From Clostridiales bacterium (GTDB taxonomy: Bacteria > Bacillota > Clostridia > Christensenellales > UMGS416), in contig JAAYXU010000109.1 of assembly GCA_012515725.1 (NCBI GenBank), positions 1-15,997 of the forward strand: a stretch of DNA of 15,997 nucleotides, given 5' to 3'. The position numbers and the translations under genes were made by a program. The notes below the pieces were generated by a model. The model searched no databases. It worked only from the letters and a program-made list of their open reading frames with translations, and was not told the DNA's origin. This document shows, piece after piece, positions 1-7,237 of the stretch (its first letter is position 1; each line of letters starts with the position of its first letter).

Positions 1-192
1 ATTTTTTCATACTTAAACCTCATAATTTTCTCACTCCGATACGCGCATTCCACTCCAAATTTCGACAGGGTGAGAACAACTTTTCTCTTCGGTTAATATT
101 TATCAATAATATATTTTCTTTTGTATTACCTTTTTTCTAAATCCAATTACTGGAACGGAGCCGCGCCTTACCTACCAACGCTTTAACTATAC
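1..192. other. AT-rich intergenic stretch, possible gene start at left edge
   Basis: This stretch is clearly richer in A and T than the rest of the window, with runs such as those around 95-140. I see no complete gene and no clear terminator for rlmD, which ends at 193. On the minus strand an ATG at 10-8 (reading AUG AAA AAA) has a GAGG about 7 nt upstream. Another ATG at 23-21 lies in a different frame. Either could be the start of a gene continuing beyond the window, but only a few codons are visible. Confidence 0.35.
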
Positions 193-1509
193 TTACCCTC
201 TATTCTTAGACATCAATACCACGCACTCCACCTTCCCCGTCCACGGAAAAAGATCCACGCCCCGCACGCTCGCGACCCGGTAACCGCGCGCGGTCAGTGC
301 GATTAAATCGCGGGCCAGCGTGAAGGGGTTGCACGAAACGTATACGATATGCGGGACCCGGGCGGCCGCGGCCGCGTCGATCAGCGCGGCGTGCACACCA
401 CGCCGGGGCGGATCAACGATAATCATACCGGGGCGCGCGCCTGCCCGGAGCATTTCGGGCAGCACATCCTCGGCCATGCCCTGCCGGAACGAGGCGTTTC
501 CGATACCGTTCATCCGCGCGTTCTCCCGCGCGTCGGCGACGGCCGCTGCGACAGATTCCACGCCGATTACTTCGCGGGCCGCGCCTGCCGCGGTCAGCCC
601 TATGGAGCCGGTGCCGCAGTAGGCGTCAAGCAGCAGCTCGGGACGGACGTCCCCGACATGCTCGCGCACCATACGGTATAGCGTGTCGGTCTGCAGGGGG
701 TTCACCTGAAAAAACGCGTCGGGCGATATGCGCAGCGTAAGCCCCAGTATTTTTTCGGTGATGAACGGAGCGCCGGCGACGAGGCGGTACGCTCCTTTGC
801 CCGCGGCAGCGTACAGGCTGTCGATCCCCGGCAGCCGGGCGGCCAGCTCGCGCCCCCCGGCGCGGGAGAGGGGCCGGAGCGTGCGCAGCGCGATCATCCG
901 CTCGTGGGTGCGCAGTCCGGCGCGAACCATGACCTGCGACAGACCCGCCGCGGCCAGCGGGGACGCGGGCTGGCCGACCTCCCGCTCCACGGCGCGGGCC
1001 GCCTCCATGAGCGGAGGGTGCAGCAGCGGGCAGTCATCCACGGGCGTCACGATATGGCTTTTCTCCGAAAGAAAGCCGACGCGAATCCGCCCGTCCCGCA
1101 CGGCGGCCGTAAAGACGGCCTTGCACCGGTAATGAAAGGGGCGCTCCATCGCCGCGATGGGCGGTATGTCCCCGATGTCCGGAACCCGCCGCAGCGCCGC
1201 GGCCAGACCGTCGCGGAGTATTTCAAGATGGCGCGCGTAATCGACGAACTGCAGCGCGCAGCCTCCGCACTGCCCGTAATGGGCGCAGAAAGGCTGCGTG
1301 CGTGCGGGCGACGGCAGGAGCGTATGGAGAAGCCGGGCGGCGGCGTACTTTGCGGTAACCCTGTAGGGCTCGAAGGCGACGCGCTCACCTTTTACGGCCC
1401 CGTCCACAAATACGGTATAGCCGTCCACCCGGCACACGCCGGCCCCGGCAAGCGTATGATCGGTTACGTCGGATTCATAGCGCGCGCCGATACTGACGGG
1501 AATCGTCAT
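193..1509 (-). CDS. rlmD: 23S rRNA (uracil-C5)-methyltransferase, RlmD/TrmA family
   Basis: This SAM-dependent enzyme of 438 aa methylates C5 of a uracil in 23S rRNA (U1939 in E. coli numbering for RlmD). Visible parts in order: an N-terminal TRAM-like beta region (about 1-60); 4Fe-4S ligands C75-X5-C81-X2-C84 with C160; the FFQVNPLQT segment near 266-274; the SAM-binding loop LDAYCGTGSIG near 294-304; the VDPPRRG motif at 365-371; and the nucleophile C393 in SCNP. The ATG at 1509 was chosen because it begins the family-like sequence MTIPVSIG. An upstream in-frame extension to 1626 is non-homologous and lies inside the flavodoxin gene. The start overlaps the flavodoxin stop by ATGA, so the two are probably translationally coupled. 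Firmicutes often carry several TrmA-family paralogues (RlmD, RlmCD), so the exact target base is inferred. Confidence 0.93.
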   Translation of the reverse strand: MTIPVSIGARYESDVTDHTLAGAGVCRVDGYTVFVDGAVKGERVAFEPYRVTAKYAAARLLHTLLPSPARTQPFCAHYGQCGGCALQFVDYARHLEILRDGLAAALRRVPDIGDIPPIAAMERPFHYRCKAVFTAAVRDGRIRVGFLSEKSHIVTPVDDCPLLHPPLMEAARAVEREVGQPASPLAAAGLSQVMVRAGLRTHERMIALRTLRPLSRAGGRELAARLPGIDSLYAAAGKGAYRLVAGAPFITEKILGLTLRISPDAFFQVNPLQTDTLYRMVREHVGDVRPELLLDAYCGTGSIGLTAAGAAREVIGVESVAAAVADARENARMNGIGNASFRQGMAEDVLPEMLRAGARPGMIIVDPPRRGVHAALIDAAAAARVPHIVYVSCNPFTLARDLIALTARGYRVASVRGVDLFPWTGKVECVVLMSKNRG

Positions 1510-1979
1510 CGCCCGCCCGCTAGCCCGCTCATCCGCTCGGTCACGTCGGCGATCAGGCTCTCCCGCTCCCTGTTGGACCAGTTTACGATCCCCGTCGCTG
1601 AAACCTGCGCGCCCTTGTCGGCGCACAGCCGCTTCATCTGCGCGATCGCGCGGTTGCCGCCCAGCCAGGGCCGCGGCAGCTTTTGGGTCACGAAGCAGCC
1701 CACCTTCTTACCGGAGAGGGAGGGAATCTGCGACAGATATTGCGCCATCACCGTGGAGAGCGAAAACCCCCAGACCGGCGCGCCCAGCAGCACAACATCG
1801 CAGTCCGAGACGTCGGGAATATCCCGGAGCGTCACGCTCCGGGCCTGCGGGCTCTCGTCCATCGCCGTCACCCGCTCTACGCGCACGTCGCTCCCGTGAG
1901 CACGGCACGCCGCGGCGACGCGCTCGGCCACCGACAGCGTGTTGCCGGTACTCGAGTGTATGATTATCCCTGTCTTCAT
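1506..1979 (-). CDS. small flavodoxin-family protein
   Basis: This 157-aa protein has a single flavodoxin-like domain that should bind FMN and shuttle electrons in the cytoplasm. The N-terminal beta strand is followed by the phosphate-binding loop HSSTGNT (residues 8-14). The isoalloxazine-contacting loop GAPVWGFS is at 67-74, and a third loop contains FVTQK near 96-100. The ATG at 1979 was preferred over a longer in-frame start at 2093 because it opens exactly at the first flavodoxin strand and has GGAGG about 7 nt upstream. The stop overlaps the rlmD start by 4 nt. The partner enzyme is unknown. RlmD carries an Fe-S cluster but is not known to need a flavodoxin, so the pairing may be only positional. 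No convincing sigma-A promoter was seen upstream. Confidence 0.85.
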   Translation of the reverse strand: MKTGIIIHSSTGNTLSVAERVAAACRAHGSDVRVERVTAMDESPQARSVTLRDIPDVSDCDVVLLGAPVWGFSLSTVMAQYLSQIPSLSGKKVGCFVTQKLPRPWLGGNRAIAQMKRLCADKGAQVSATGIVNWSNRERESLIADVTERMSGLAGGR

Positions 1980-2097
1980 ACAAACCTCCGAGAGTGTATT
2001 TGCTGTCCGCCCCGACCGAACTGCTCTGCCGAACCGGCACAGTACAATATTTCGCGCTATTGGGCAATGTTTCCTGCAAGTAGCGTTATACATGCCC

Positions 2098-2136
2098 CAA
2101 AAATAGCGCAGGACACTTTGTTCGCATACAGTGTCC
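2098..2136 (-). terminator. probable terminator of the LCP-DUF1848 unit
   Basis: An inverted repeat GGACACT (2111-2117) / AGTGTCC (2130-2136) encloses a 12-nt loop. Read on the minus strand it is followed after 8 nt by a run of five T (2102-2098). It lies about 95 nt downstream of the DUF1848 stop and upstream of the flavodoxin gene. The spacer before the T run is longer than in a perfect intrinsic terminator. Confidence 0.45.
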
Positions 2137-2230
2137 GCCTCAGCGATGACGGGTGCGACCAGATAGCCCTGTGGCTGGGGCCGGGAATACAGGCCGCGCT
2201 GGCCGAACCGGTATAGTTATCGTATTTGCG

Positions 2231-3103
2231 TTATTCACCGGTATTTCCCGTCAGGAGCGGGCTCTCCGGGTCGTGGGCGGCGAGGTTGCGGCGCACCCGC
2301 TCCGCGCTCCCGTTTGCGTAGCAGTAAACGCAGCCATGCCCGCATGTGCCGTACGCGCCGATATCGACGCTGCGCGCGCAGCCGCATCCCGGGCGCTGTC
2401 CCGAGTCGCGGGGAACCGTGAGCGGCCGCCCGGCTATGCGCGAGAGAAGCGCGGCGTCTATGCACCGGCCGGGGAGCACGCCGCTGTCCGCAGTCAGACC
2501 CGCCTCGCAGCAGCACTCCACGCTCAGGCCGCGTTCGCGCGCGATCGCGGCGAAGCCCGAAGCCACGGCGTTCATCTCATCGGCCGACGCCTCGCGTAAC
2601 CGGTGCTGCGCGAGTGCGCGGCGGTTCCGGGCATATGTGTCGAGGAAGCTTATAACGCACTTGTCGGTATACGCGCACAGCTCCCGCACGAGCCGGTCGA
2701 ACTGCTCCAGATGATAGTCAGGCGGCGTCCGCTCCGACAGCACGACGGGATCATAGCGCCAGACGACCCGGTGGCGTCCAATACGGCTCGATAGCTCCCG
2801 GAACGTGTCGATCCGCTCCGCCAGCTCGGGCAGTCCGGGCTCCAGCGGCGCGCCGTAGGGATTGAGCGTGAACTGGAAGTAGAAGGGCCGCGGCGCAAGC
2901 GCGGTCAGCACCGGCAGGAACGGCGCGGCGTTCTTGGTCCACAGCACGACGCCGTCAACTGCTTGGGCAGACAGGTCCACCCGTACGACGCTGCGCGGAC
3001 GATAGGGTTGGCGCACCAGCGCCTCGCCGTCCCGTAGACGGGCCGCGAACCAGGCCGCGTAGAGGGCCGGTATATCGGTACGGCGGCTGGCGCTTACTAT
3101 CAA
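2231..3103 (-). CDS. DUF1848 family protein with C-terminal cysteine motif
   Basis: This 290-aa protein opens with the typical DUF1848 signature MIVSASRRTDIPA and has VDGVVLWTKN near 49-58 and a YFQFTLNPYG segment near 75-84. The C-terminal part holds C240-X-C242 and a C254-X3-C258-X2-C261 motif in the context TCGHGCVYCYA, which resembles radical-SAM cluster ligation. The family is described as possibly metal or Fe-S binding, and no reaction is established. The start is TTG at 3103, supported by GAGGGG 8 nt upstream. A closer ATG at 3111 is out of frame. It begins 15 nt after the LCP stop and is most likely co-transcribed with it. The family call is firm; the function is unknown. Confidence 0.88.
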   Translation of the reverse strand: MIVSASRRTDIPALYAAWFAARLRDGEALVRQPYRPRSVVRVDLSAQAVDGVVLWTKNAAPFLPVLTALAPRPFYFQFTLNPYGAPLEPGLPELAERIDTFRELSSRIGRHRVVWRYDPVVLSERTPPDYHLEQFDRLVRELCAYTDKCVISFLDTYARNRRALAQHRLREASADEMNAVASGFAAIARERGLSVECCCEAGLTADSGVLPGRCIDAALLSRIAGRPLTVPRDSGQRPGCGCARSVDIGAYGTCGHGCVYCYANGSAERVRRNLAAHDPESPLLTGNTGE

Positions 3104-3118
3104 CGGGGCATCCCCTCT

Positions 3119-4294
3119 TTAGTCCTTCACGAAGTACAGCCCTCGGACGATGTCCAGGAGCGCCTGCTCGTCGCAGTACCAGGCCGATATTTTATCTATG
3201 GTCCTGTTTTCTCCGGGGAGCGTGATCGTGTTTATTTCCTCGAGACTGAGGTCCTTGAGAAGCAGCGCCAGTACGGCCATCTGCTCGGTGGACAGGTTCG
3301 TGTTGAGGTAGTACTTCGCCGCGTCGTAGAGCCTGGGAACGTACTCGATTGGATTGTGTTGCTTGATATCGGCGAGGAACTTCAGCACGAATTCCTGCTG
3401 CCGCGCTATTCTCGCTGTATCGCCTCCGACGTTCTTGCGGGCGCGCACGTATTCGAGCGCCTGCCGTCCGTCGAGGCGATAGGTTCCCGACGGGATCTGA
3501 GCAGCGTGCGCCACGTCGGAGCTGACGCTCATCGTTATCCCGCCCACGCAGTCGATGATATCTATCATACCGTCCATATCAAAACCGATATAGTATTCAA
3601 TCGGTATGCCGCCTATGAGATAGGACAGCGCGTCCATCGTATTGCGGTAGCTGTACTTGGTGCGGCCCTGCCCGTACGCGAAGGACGCGTTGATGCGGTT
3701 CATCTCGTGGGATACGATGTTTCCGTCCTTATCCACCCGCTGCACCATCGTATAGGTGTCGCGGGGCACCGAGAGCAGTGTCGTTTCGCCGGTTCCCGTG
3801 TCGATGATGCCCAGTATGATCGTGTCGGCGCGAAAGCCCAGCGGGCCGCGCTCTTCGAGCACATCGATGCCCATGAACACGACCGTAATGATGTCGTCGT
3901 TGAAGCGGTAGCCCTCCGTTGACCAGCGAAGCCGCACATCGTGCTCATTGCCCGGAACAGAGGTGACCGCCACACCCGGATCGACATCGGTGAGATCATG
4001 CGCATCGGGAACAGGGGCTGCGGTCATGTCAGGCGTCAGTGTGCTGAGCTGACCGGTTTCACTGGGTACGAATAGGCTGGCAGGATCGTTTTTCGCCTTG
4101 TAGATGAGAACCGCCGCGTAGCATCCTATGCACACCGCCGCGGTCATGAGCGCCGAAAGGATGATAACGAGCGCCCTGGGAAGAGGTTTGCGGGAGCGGG
4201 TGTGACTGTTCCTGCTGTACCGGAGATTGCTCCCCTGTCTTGTGCTCATAGTCAGTACTGCCTTTTCGGTTAAGAAAAGTTTCCTCCGTGCCAA
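3119..4294 (-). CDS. LytR-CpsA-Psr (LCP) family wall-polymer ligase
   Basis: LCP proteins transfer lipid-linked anionic or capsular polymers onto peptidoglycan outside the membrane. A basic cytoplasmic tail is followed by one membrane segment at about 41-64, a variable linker to about 130, and then the LCP domain. That domain has FMGID (140-144), FRADTIIL (154-161, Asp157), SVPRDT (175-180, Arg178 and Asp179), HEMNRINASFAYG (196-208) and RARKN...RIARQQEFV (284-303), which carry the usual Arg/Asp active-site residues. The TTG at 4294 was chosen because GGAG sits 5 nt upstream. The in-frame ATG at 4249 has no close Shine-Dalgarno but remains possible and would give a 376-aa protein. It is divergent from glnA and is followed 15 nt later by the DUF1848 gene. 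I could not call its promoter. Confidence 0.9.
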   Translation of the reverse strand: MARRKLFLTEKAVLTMSTRQGSNLRYSRNSHTRSRKPLPRALVIILSALMTAAVCIGCYAAVLIYKAKNDPASLFVPSETGQLSTLTPDMTAAPVPDAHDLTDVDPGVAVTSVPGNEHDVRLRWSTEGYRFNDDIITVVFMGIDVLEERGPLGFRADTIILGIIDTGTGETTLLSVPRDTYTMVQRVDKDGNIVSHEMNRINASFAYGQGRTKYSYRNTMDALSYLIGGIPIEYYIGFDMDGMIDIIDCVGGITMSVSSDVAHAAQIPSGTYRLDGRQALEYVRARKNVGGDTARIARQQEFVLKFLADIKQHNPIEYVPRLYDAAKYYLNTNLSTEQMAVLALLLKDLSLEEINTITLPGENRTIDKISAWYCDEQALLDIVRGLYFVKD

Positions 4295-4415
4295 ATATAC
4301 TCCATTCTAACGCAGCCGCGGGAAATTAGCAACGGTATTCATGGCTCATTCGTGTTTGCTTCTGCCTGACCTTTTACCCAGAATAACTTGACACGATCCA
4401 CCCTGCACGAACAAC

Positions 4416-4444
4416 TTTTCAAAAGCAACCGTTAATGTTATAAT
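4416..4444 (+). promoter_or_regulatory. sigma-A promoter of glnA
   Basis: A -35 box TTTTCA (4416-4421), a 17-nt spacer and a perfect TATAAT (4439-4444) are present. A TG at 4436-4437 makes it an extended -10. The expected transcription start is near 4451, giving a leader of about 83 nt before glnA. A clean GlnR/TnrA-type TGTNA-N7-TNACA box was not found. Confidence 0.75.
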
Positions 4445-4450
4445 AGCAAA

Positions 4451-4537
4451 ATGAATGCAGGAATAAAAAAGCATTCCTTCATCGGCGCGTTTGAGCGCCG
4501 GATACTAGTAAGAGCGGGCGGAAGGAAATTGGTATGA
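4451..4537 (+). CDS. possible leaderless 28-aa upstream ORF overlapping glnA start
   Basis: An ATG lies 7 nt after the TATAAT box, at the predicted transcription start. It opens a 28-codon frame beginning MNAGIKKHSF and ending GGRKLV. Its TGA overlaps the glnA ATG as ATGA. The peptide is basic (several Lys and Arg). There is no Shine-Dalgarno, so translation would have to be leaderless. I recognise no homologue. It may simply be an untranslated leader that happens to be open. Confidence 0.25.
   Translation: MNAGIKKHSFIGAFERRILVRAGGRKLV
4453..4503 (+). promoter_or_regulatory. glnA leader with alternative small hairpins
   Basis: The leader can form GAATGC (4453-4458) / GCATTC (4471-4476), or alternatively GGAAT (4460-4464) / ATTCC (4473-4477). 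A second hairpin follows, CGGCGC (4483-4488) / GCGCCG (4495-4500), extendable to ATC/GAT with one bulge. No T run follows, so this is not an intrinsic terminator. A regulatory role is speculative. Confidence 0.25.
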
Positions 4538-5859
4538 ATACAAAGGAAGATGTACTCCGGTTAGCCCATGAGAACGACGTGAAGTTCGTTCGACTGCAGT
4601 TCACAGACGTGTTTGGCGCGATGAAGAACGTGGCGGTCACGATCGATCAGCTGCACCGTGCGCTGCACAATGACTGCATGTTCGACGGAAGCTCCATCGA
4701 GGGATTCGTCCGCATCGAGGAGAGCGACATGTATCTGCGGCCCGATCCCGATACGTTCGTGCTGTTCCCGTGGCGGCCCAACAACGGACGGGTAGCGCGG
4801 CTCATATGCGACATATATACGCCTGAGGGAAAGCCGTTCGAGGGCGATCCCCGCTATGTGCTCAAAAAGGCGCTCGCCCGGGCCGCCGCGATGGGCTACT
4901 CGTTCAACGTAGGCCCTGAGTGCGAGTTCTTCCTCTTTGAGGTGGACGCGGAGGGAAATCCGACCACGATCACGCAGGACGACGCGGGGTATTTCGATCT
5001 GGGCCCGATCGATCTGGGAGAGGACGCGCGCCGGGATATGTGCCTGACGCTCGGGGAAATGGGTTTTGAGATCGAGGCCAGCCACCACGAGGTGGCGCGG
5101 GGACAGCACGAGATAGACTTTCGGTACGACGAGGCCCTGCGCGCCGCCGACAACATCATGACGTTCAAGATGGTGGTCAAGTCGATCGCGAACCGGCACG
5201 GCCTGTACGCGACATTCATGCCCAAGCCCATCTATGGAATAAGCGGGTCGGGAATGCACACGAACCAGTCGCTCTTCAGAGACGGCAGGAATATACTCTA
5301 CGACGAAAGCGCCCCGCTCGAGCTGAGCCGGGAAGCCATGGGCTACATCGCCGGTATCATGGAGCACGCCAGGGGTATGACGGCCATCACCAACCCGCTC
5401 GTCAACTCCTACAAGCGCCTCGTATCCGGATACGAAGCGCCGATCTATGTCGCCTGGGCCACCCGGAACCGGAGCCCGCTCATACGCATACCCGCCTCCC
5501 GGGGCTCCGCCACACGCATAGAGCTGCGCAATCCCGACCCATCGTGCAATCCATACCTGGCGCTGGCCTGTATGCTGACGGCGGGACTTGACGGTATCGA
5601 GCGGGGGCTTACCCCGCCCGGCGCGGTCGAGCGGAATATTTATAAGATGACCGAGGAGGAGCGCCAGGCCGCCGGGATCGAGAAACTGCCCGGTGATCTG
5701 TGCGAGGCGATTCGCGCGATGCAGGCCGACCCGCTCATCACAGCCACGCTGGGGCCCCATATCGTGGACAAGTATGTCCGGGCCAAGATGCGTGAGTGGG
5801 AAGACTACTGCACCCATGTGCATCCGTGGGAGATCGAGCACTATCTGTCCAGGCACTAG
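4534..5859 (+). CDS. glnA: glutamine synthetase, type I (GSI-alpha)
   Basis: This enzyme makes glutamine from glutamate, ammonia and ATP as a dodecamer in the cytoplasm. At 441 aa it matches the short Gram-positive GSI-alpha class and lacks the insertion and Tyr adenylylation context of GSI-beta enzymes (the region reads RNIYKMTEEE near 367-376). Visible sites: the DGSSIEGFVRIEESD loop (51-65), including Arg60 at the position linked to feedback inhibition in Bacillus; GPECEFFLF with metal ligands E129 and E131; ASHHEVARGQHEID with E186 and E193; GSGMH (238-242); the NPLVNSYKRLV segment (287-297); and RIELRNPDPSCNPYLA (328-343). The ATG at 4534 has GGAAGGA upstream. It stands alone on the plus strand, divergent from the LCP gene and convergent with rsgA. 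Confidence 0.97.
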   Translation: MNTKEDVLRLAHENDVKFVRLQFTDVFGAMKNVAVTIDQLHRALHNDCMFDGSSIEGFVRIEESDMYLRPDPDTFVLFPWRPNNGRVARLICDIYTPEGKPFEGDPRYVLKKALARAAAMGYSFNVGPECEFFLFEVDAEGNPTTITQDDAGYFDLGPIDLGEDARRDMCLTLGEMGFEIEASHHEVARGQHEIDFRYDEALRAADNIMTFKMVVKSIANRHGLYATFMPKPIYGISGSGMHTNQSLFRDGRNILYDESAPLELSREAMGYIAGIMEHARGMTAITNPLVNSYKRLVSGYEAPIYVAWATRNRSPLIRIPASRGSATRIELRNPDPSCNPYLALACMLTAGLDGIERGLTPPGAVERNIYKMTEEERQAAGIEKLPGDLCEAIRAMQADPLITATLGPHIVDKYVRAKMREWEDYCTHVHPWEIEHYLSRH

Positions 5860-5885
5860 GACATTCGTTCGGCTTGCCGGATATC

Positions 5886-5917
5886 GCGCAGGGGCGACGC
5901 TCTCGTCGCCCCTGCGC
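5886..5917. terminator. long GC-rich hairpin between convergent glnA and rsgA
   Basis: A perfect 14-bp stem (5886-5899 with 5904-5917) encloses a 4-nt CTCT loop, starting 27 nt after the glnA stop and ending 32 nt from the rsgA stop. It is placed to end both transcripts. Neither side has a good T run (plus side TGTATT), so it may work with Rho or as a 3' end stabiliser rather than as a classical intrinsic terminator. Confidence 0.65.
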
Positions 5918-5948
5918 TGTATTGCGCCTGTACTTAAGCCACGCCCCC

Positions 5949-7001
5949 CTATCTCGTCTTCATACTCCTGACCATCCTTCCGAACGCGCGGTCCTGCTGT
6001 CTGCGCTCTGCCCGCGCCTTTTTGTCGGTCTTAGCCAGCTCGTGGCGCTCCTCCCGCCGGAACTTATTATAGCGCTCCAGCCTGTCGGGAGTGAGCGCGC
6101 CCTCGTTGATAGCGTCGCGCACCGCGCAGCCCGGTTCGCTTTGGTGGCGGCAGTCGGAGAAACGGCACGAGGCGGCCAGCTCCTCTATATCGGCGAACGT
6201 CTGAGCGCCGCCCTCCTCGTCGAACGCGATTTCCCGCATTCCCGGCGTATCGATGAGCAGCCGCCCGTCGGGCAGCCGGAAAATCTGCCGGTGCGTCGTC
6301 GTATGGCGGCCCCGGCCGTCGTCTTCTCGAATTTCCCGCGTGTCCATCACGGTTTCTCCCATGAGCGCGTTTAGCAGCGTTGACTTTCCGACCCCCGAGC
6401 TTCCCAGCACGACGGCCGTCTCTCCGGGATCCCACAGCGCCCGCAGCGCGTCCAGGCCCTGCCCGGTGGGCGCGCATACCGTGACCGTCGGAACCATCGT
6501 CGCGGCCTCCTCGAGCGCGGCGAGGCAGGCGGCCGGCTCGTCGCACAGATCGGCCTTTGTCAGTACCACCGCGGGCCGCGCGCCGCTGTTCCAGGCGACG
6601 GTCATGTAGCGCTCCAGCCGCGCGGGGTTAAAGTCCCGGTTCATGCTTGTCGCGATCGCGACCAGATCCACGTTTGCGGCCATCGCCTGCCGCTCGTGCA
6701 CGTTGTGCACCGACTGACGGCATACGGCGGTGCGCCGGGGCAGCAGCTCCTCGATGACCGCGTCCCCCGTCTCCCTGGGAATGGTGAGCGCCGTCATATC
6801 GCCCACCGCCGGCGGCGCGCCCGAAAGCTCCCGGCGCAGCGTTCCCGAGGGACTGCCCCACAGCGGCCCCAGCGGGGTAACGAGCGTGCATCGGTCGCGG
6901 TATACGGCCGTGACGCGGCCGGGCGTCAATCCTTTTTCGCGCAGCGGGGCGAACGCCTCCTCCCAGTACGAACTCCATCCGAACTCATATATCGTGTCCA
7001 A
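5949..7001 (-). CDS. rsgA: ribosome small-subunit maturation GTPase RsgA
   Basis: RsgA is a circularly permuted GTPase that checks late maturation of the 30S subunit and is activated by binding it. The 350-aa protein has an N-terminal OB-fold (about 25-110) and then the permuted G motifs: TKAD (148-151), a G5-like CAP (176-178), the P-loop GSSGVGKS (200-207), GRGRHTTTH (229-237) and DTPG (251-254). The C-terminal zinc site is C279-X4-C284-X-H286-X5-C292, followed by a basic tail. The start is TTG at 7001, which has a very good AAAGGAG 7 nt upstream, and no in-frame ATG fits the OB-fold start. Upstream lies an unusual leader with its own promoter, short ORF and terminator (7079-7296), so expression may be subject to attenuation. 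Confidence 0.96.
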   Translation of the reverse strand: MDTIYEFGWSSYWEEAFAPLREKGLTPGRVTAVYRDRCTLVTPLGPLWGSPSGTLRRELSGAPPAVGDMTALTIPRETGDAVIEELLPRRTAVCRQSVHNVHERQAMAANVDLVAIATSMNRDFNPARLERYMTVAWNSGARPAVVLTKADLCDEPAACLAALEEAATMVPTVTVCAPTGQGLDALRALWDPGETAVVLGSSGVGKSTLLNALMGETVMDTREIREDDGRGRHTTTHRQIFRLPDGRLLIDTPGMREIAFDEEGGAQTFADIEELAASCRFSDCRHQSEPGCAVRDAINEGALTPDRLERYNKFRREERHELAKTDKKARAERRQQDRAFGRMVRSMKTR

Positions 7002-7078
7002 TTCGTGACTCCTTTCCGTCGCTCAGATCACCGATGATTCTCATTTCTGTTGCTTTTATTATCCGCTTTGCCGCATAC

Positions 7079-7104
7079 AAAAAGCGCAGCCCTTTCGGCT
7101 GCGC
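7079..7104 (-). terminator. intrinsic terminator between leader and rsgA
   Basis: On the minus strand a perfect 8-bp stem GCGCAGCC / GGCTGCGC (7104-7097 with 7091-7084) with a 5-nt GAAAG loop runs directly into TTTTTG. It lies about 78 nt upstream of the rsgA start and downstream of a promoter and short ORF. It must therefore end a transcript that begins between the ABC operon and rsgA. Confidence 0.8.
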
Positions 7105-7204
7105 CCGTACGCCTTTTTCCGAGAAGCTGTGATCCGGATCGCGTACACGGCAACAGCGGCCCGCGCAAATGCCCGGGTCGATGCCGATCACGTGAACCGG
7201 CGTG

Positions 7205-7237
7205 TTATACGGTTGTGAACCCCTTCAGAACACGCAT
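7205..7237 (-). CDS. 10-codon leader peptide ORF (MRVLKGFTTV)
   Basis: The ORF MRVLKGFTTV is preceded by AAGGAGG at a spacing of about 8 nt, one of the strongest ribosome binding sites in the window. It starts about 24 nt after the predicted transcription start and ends well before the terminator at 7079-7104. The first codons (GCGTGTT, 7235-7229) can pair with the sequence across the stop (AACACGC, 7206-7200), with an inner GGTT/AACC stem, so translation would unfold the RNA. I do not recognise the peptide. Its position and length fit a regulatory leader peptide. Confidence 0.5.
   Translation of the reverse strand: MRVLKGFTTV

Noticed and set aside
193..1626. Upstream start of rlmD at 1626 (39 extra residues)
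   Set aside because: The extension is Arg/Gly-rich, lies inside the flavodoxin gene and has no family similarity. The ATG at 1509 fits.
904..1899. 331-codon plus-strand frame over rlmD and the flavodoxin
   Set aside because: It is composition-driven antisense to two clear genes, with basic low-complexity translation and no ribosome binding site.
4388..4393. Perfect TTGACA upstream of glnA
   Set aside because: No -10 box lies 16-18 bp downstream. The TATAAT at 4439 is too far, and TTTTCA at 4416 is correctly spaced.
74..4420. 12-nt exact repeat GAACAACTTTTC at 74-85 and 4409-4420, and GACAGGGTGA at 64-73 and 15754-15763
   Set aside because: Matches of this length are expected several times by chance in 16 kb, and no longer shared context was found.
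4561..5856. Long minus-strand frame opposite glnA (431 codons)
   Set aside because: It mirrors glnA codons and has no domain-like sequence. glnA itself is unmistakable.
6985..7191. 68-codon minus frame between ABC genes and rsgA
   Set aside because: It runs straight through the intrinsic terminator at 7079-7104 and past the rsgA start. No Shine-Dalgarno was seen. The RNA interpretation fits better.
7129..7191. Superficial likeness of the rsgA leader to ZTP riboswitch halves (CGTGATCGGC and a CCGGGC stem)
   Set aside because: The conserved ZTP 3' element CCGCCTGGGC is absent and the downstream gene is not a purine or folate gene.
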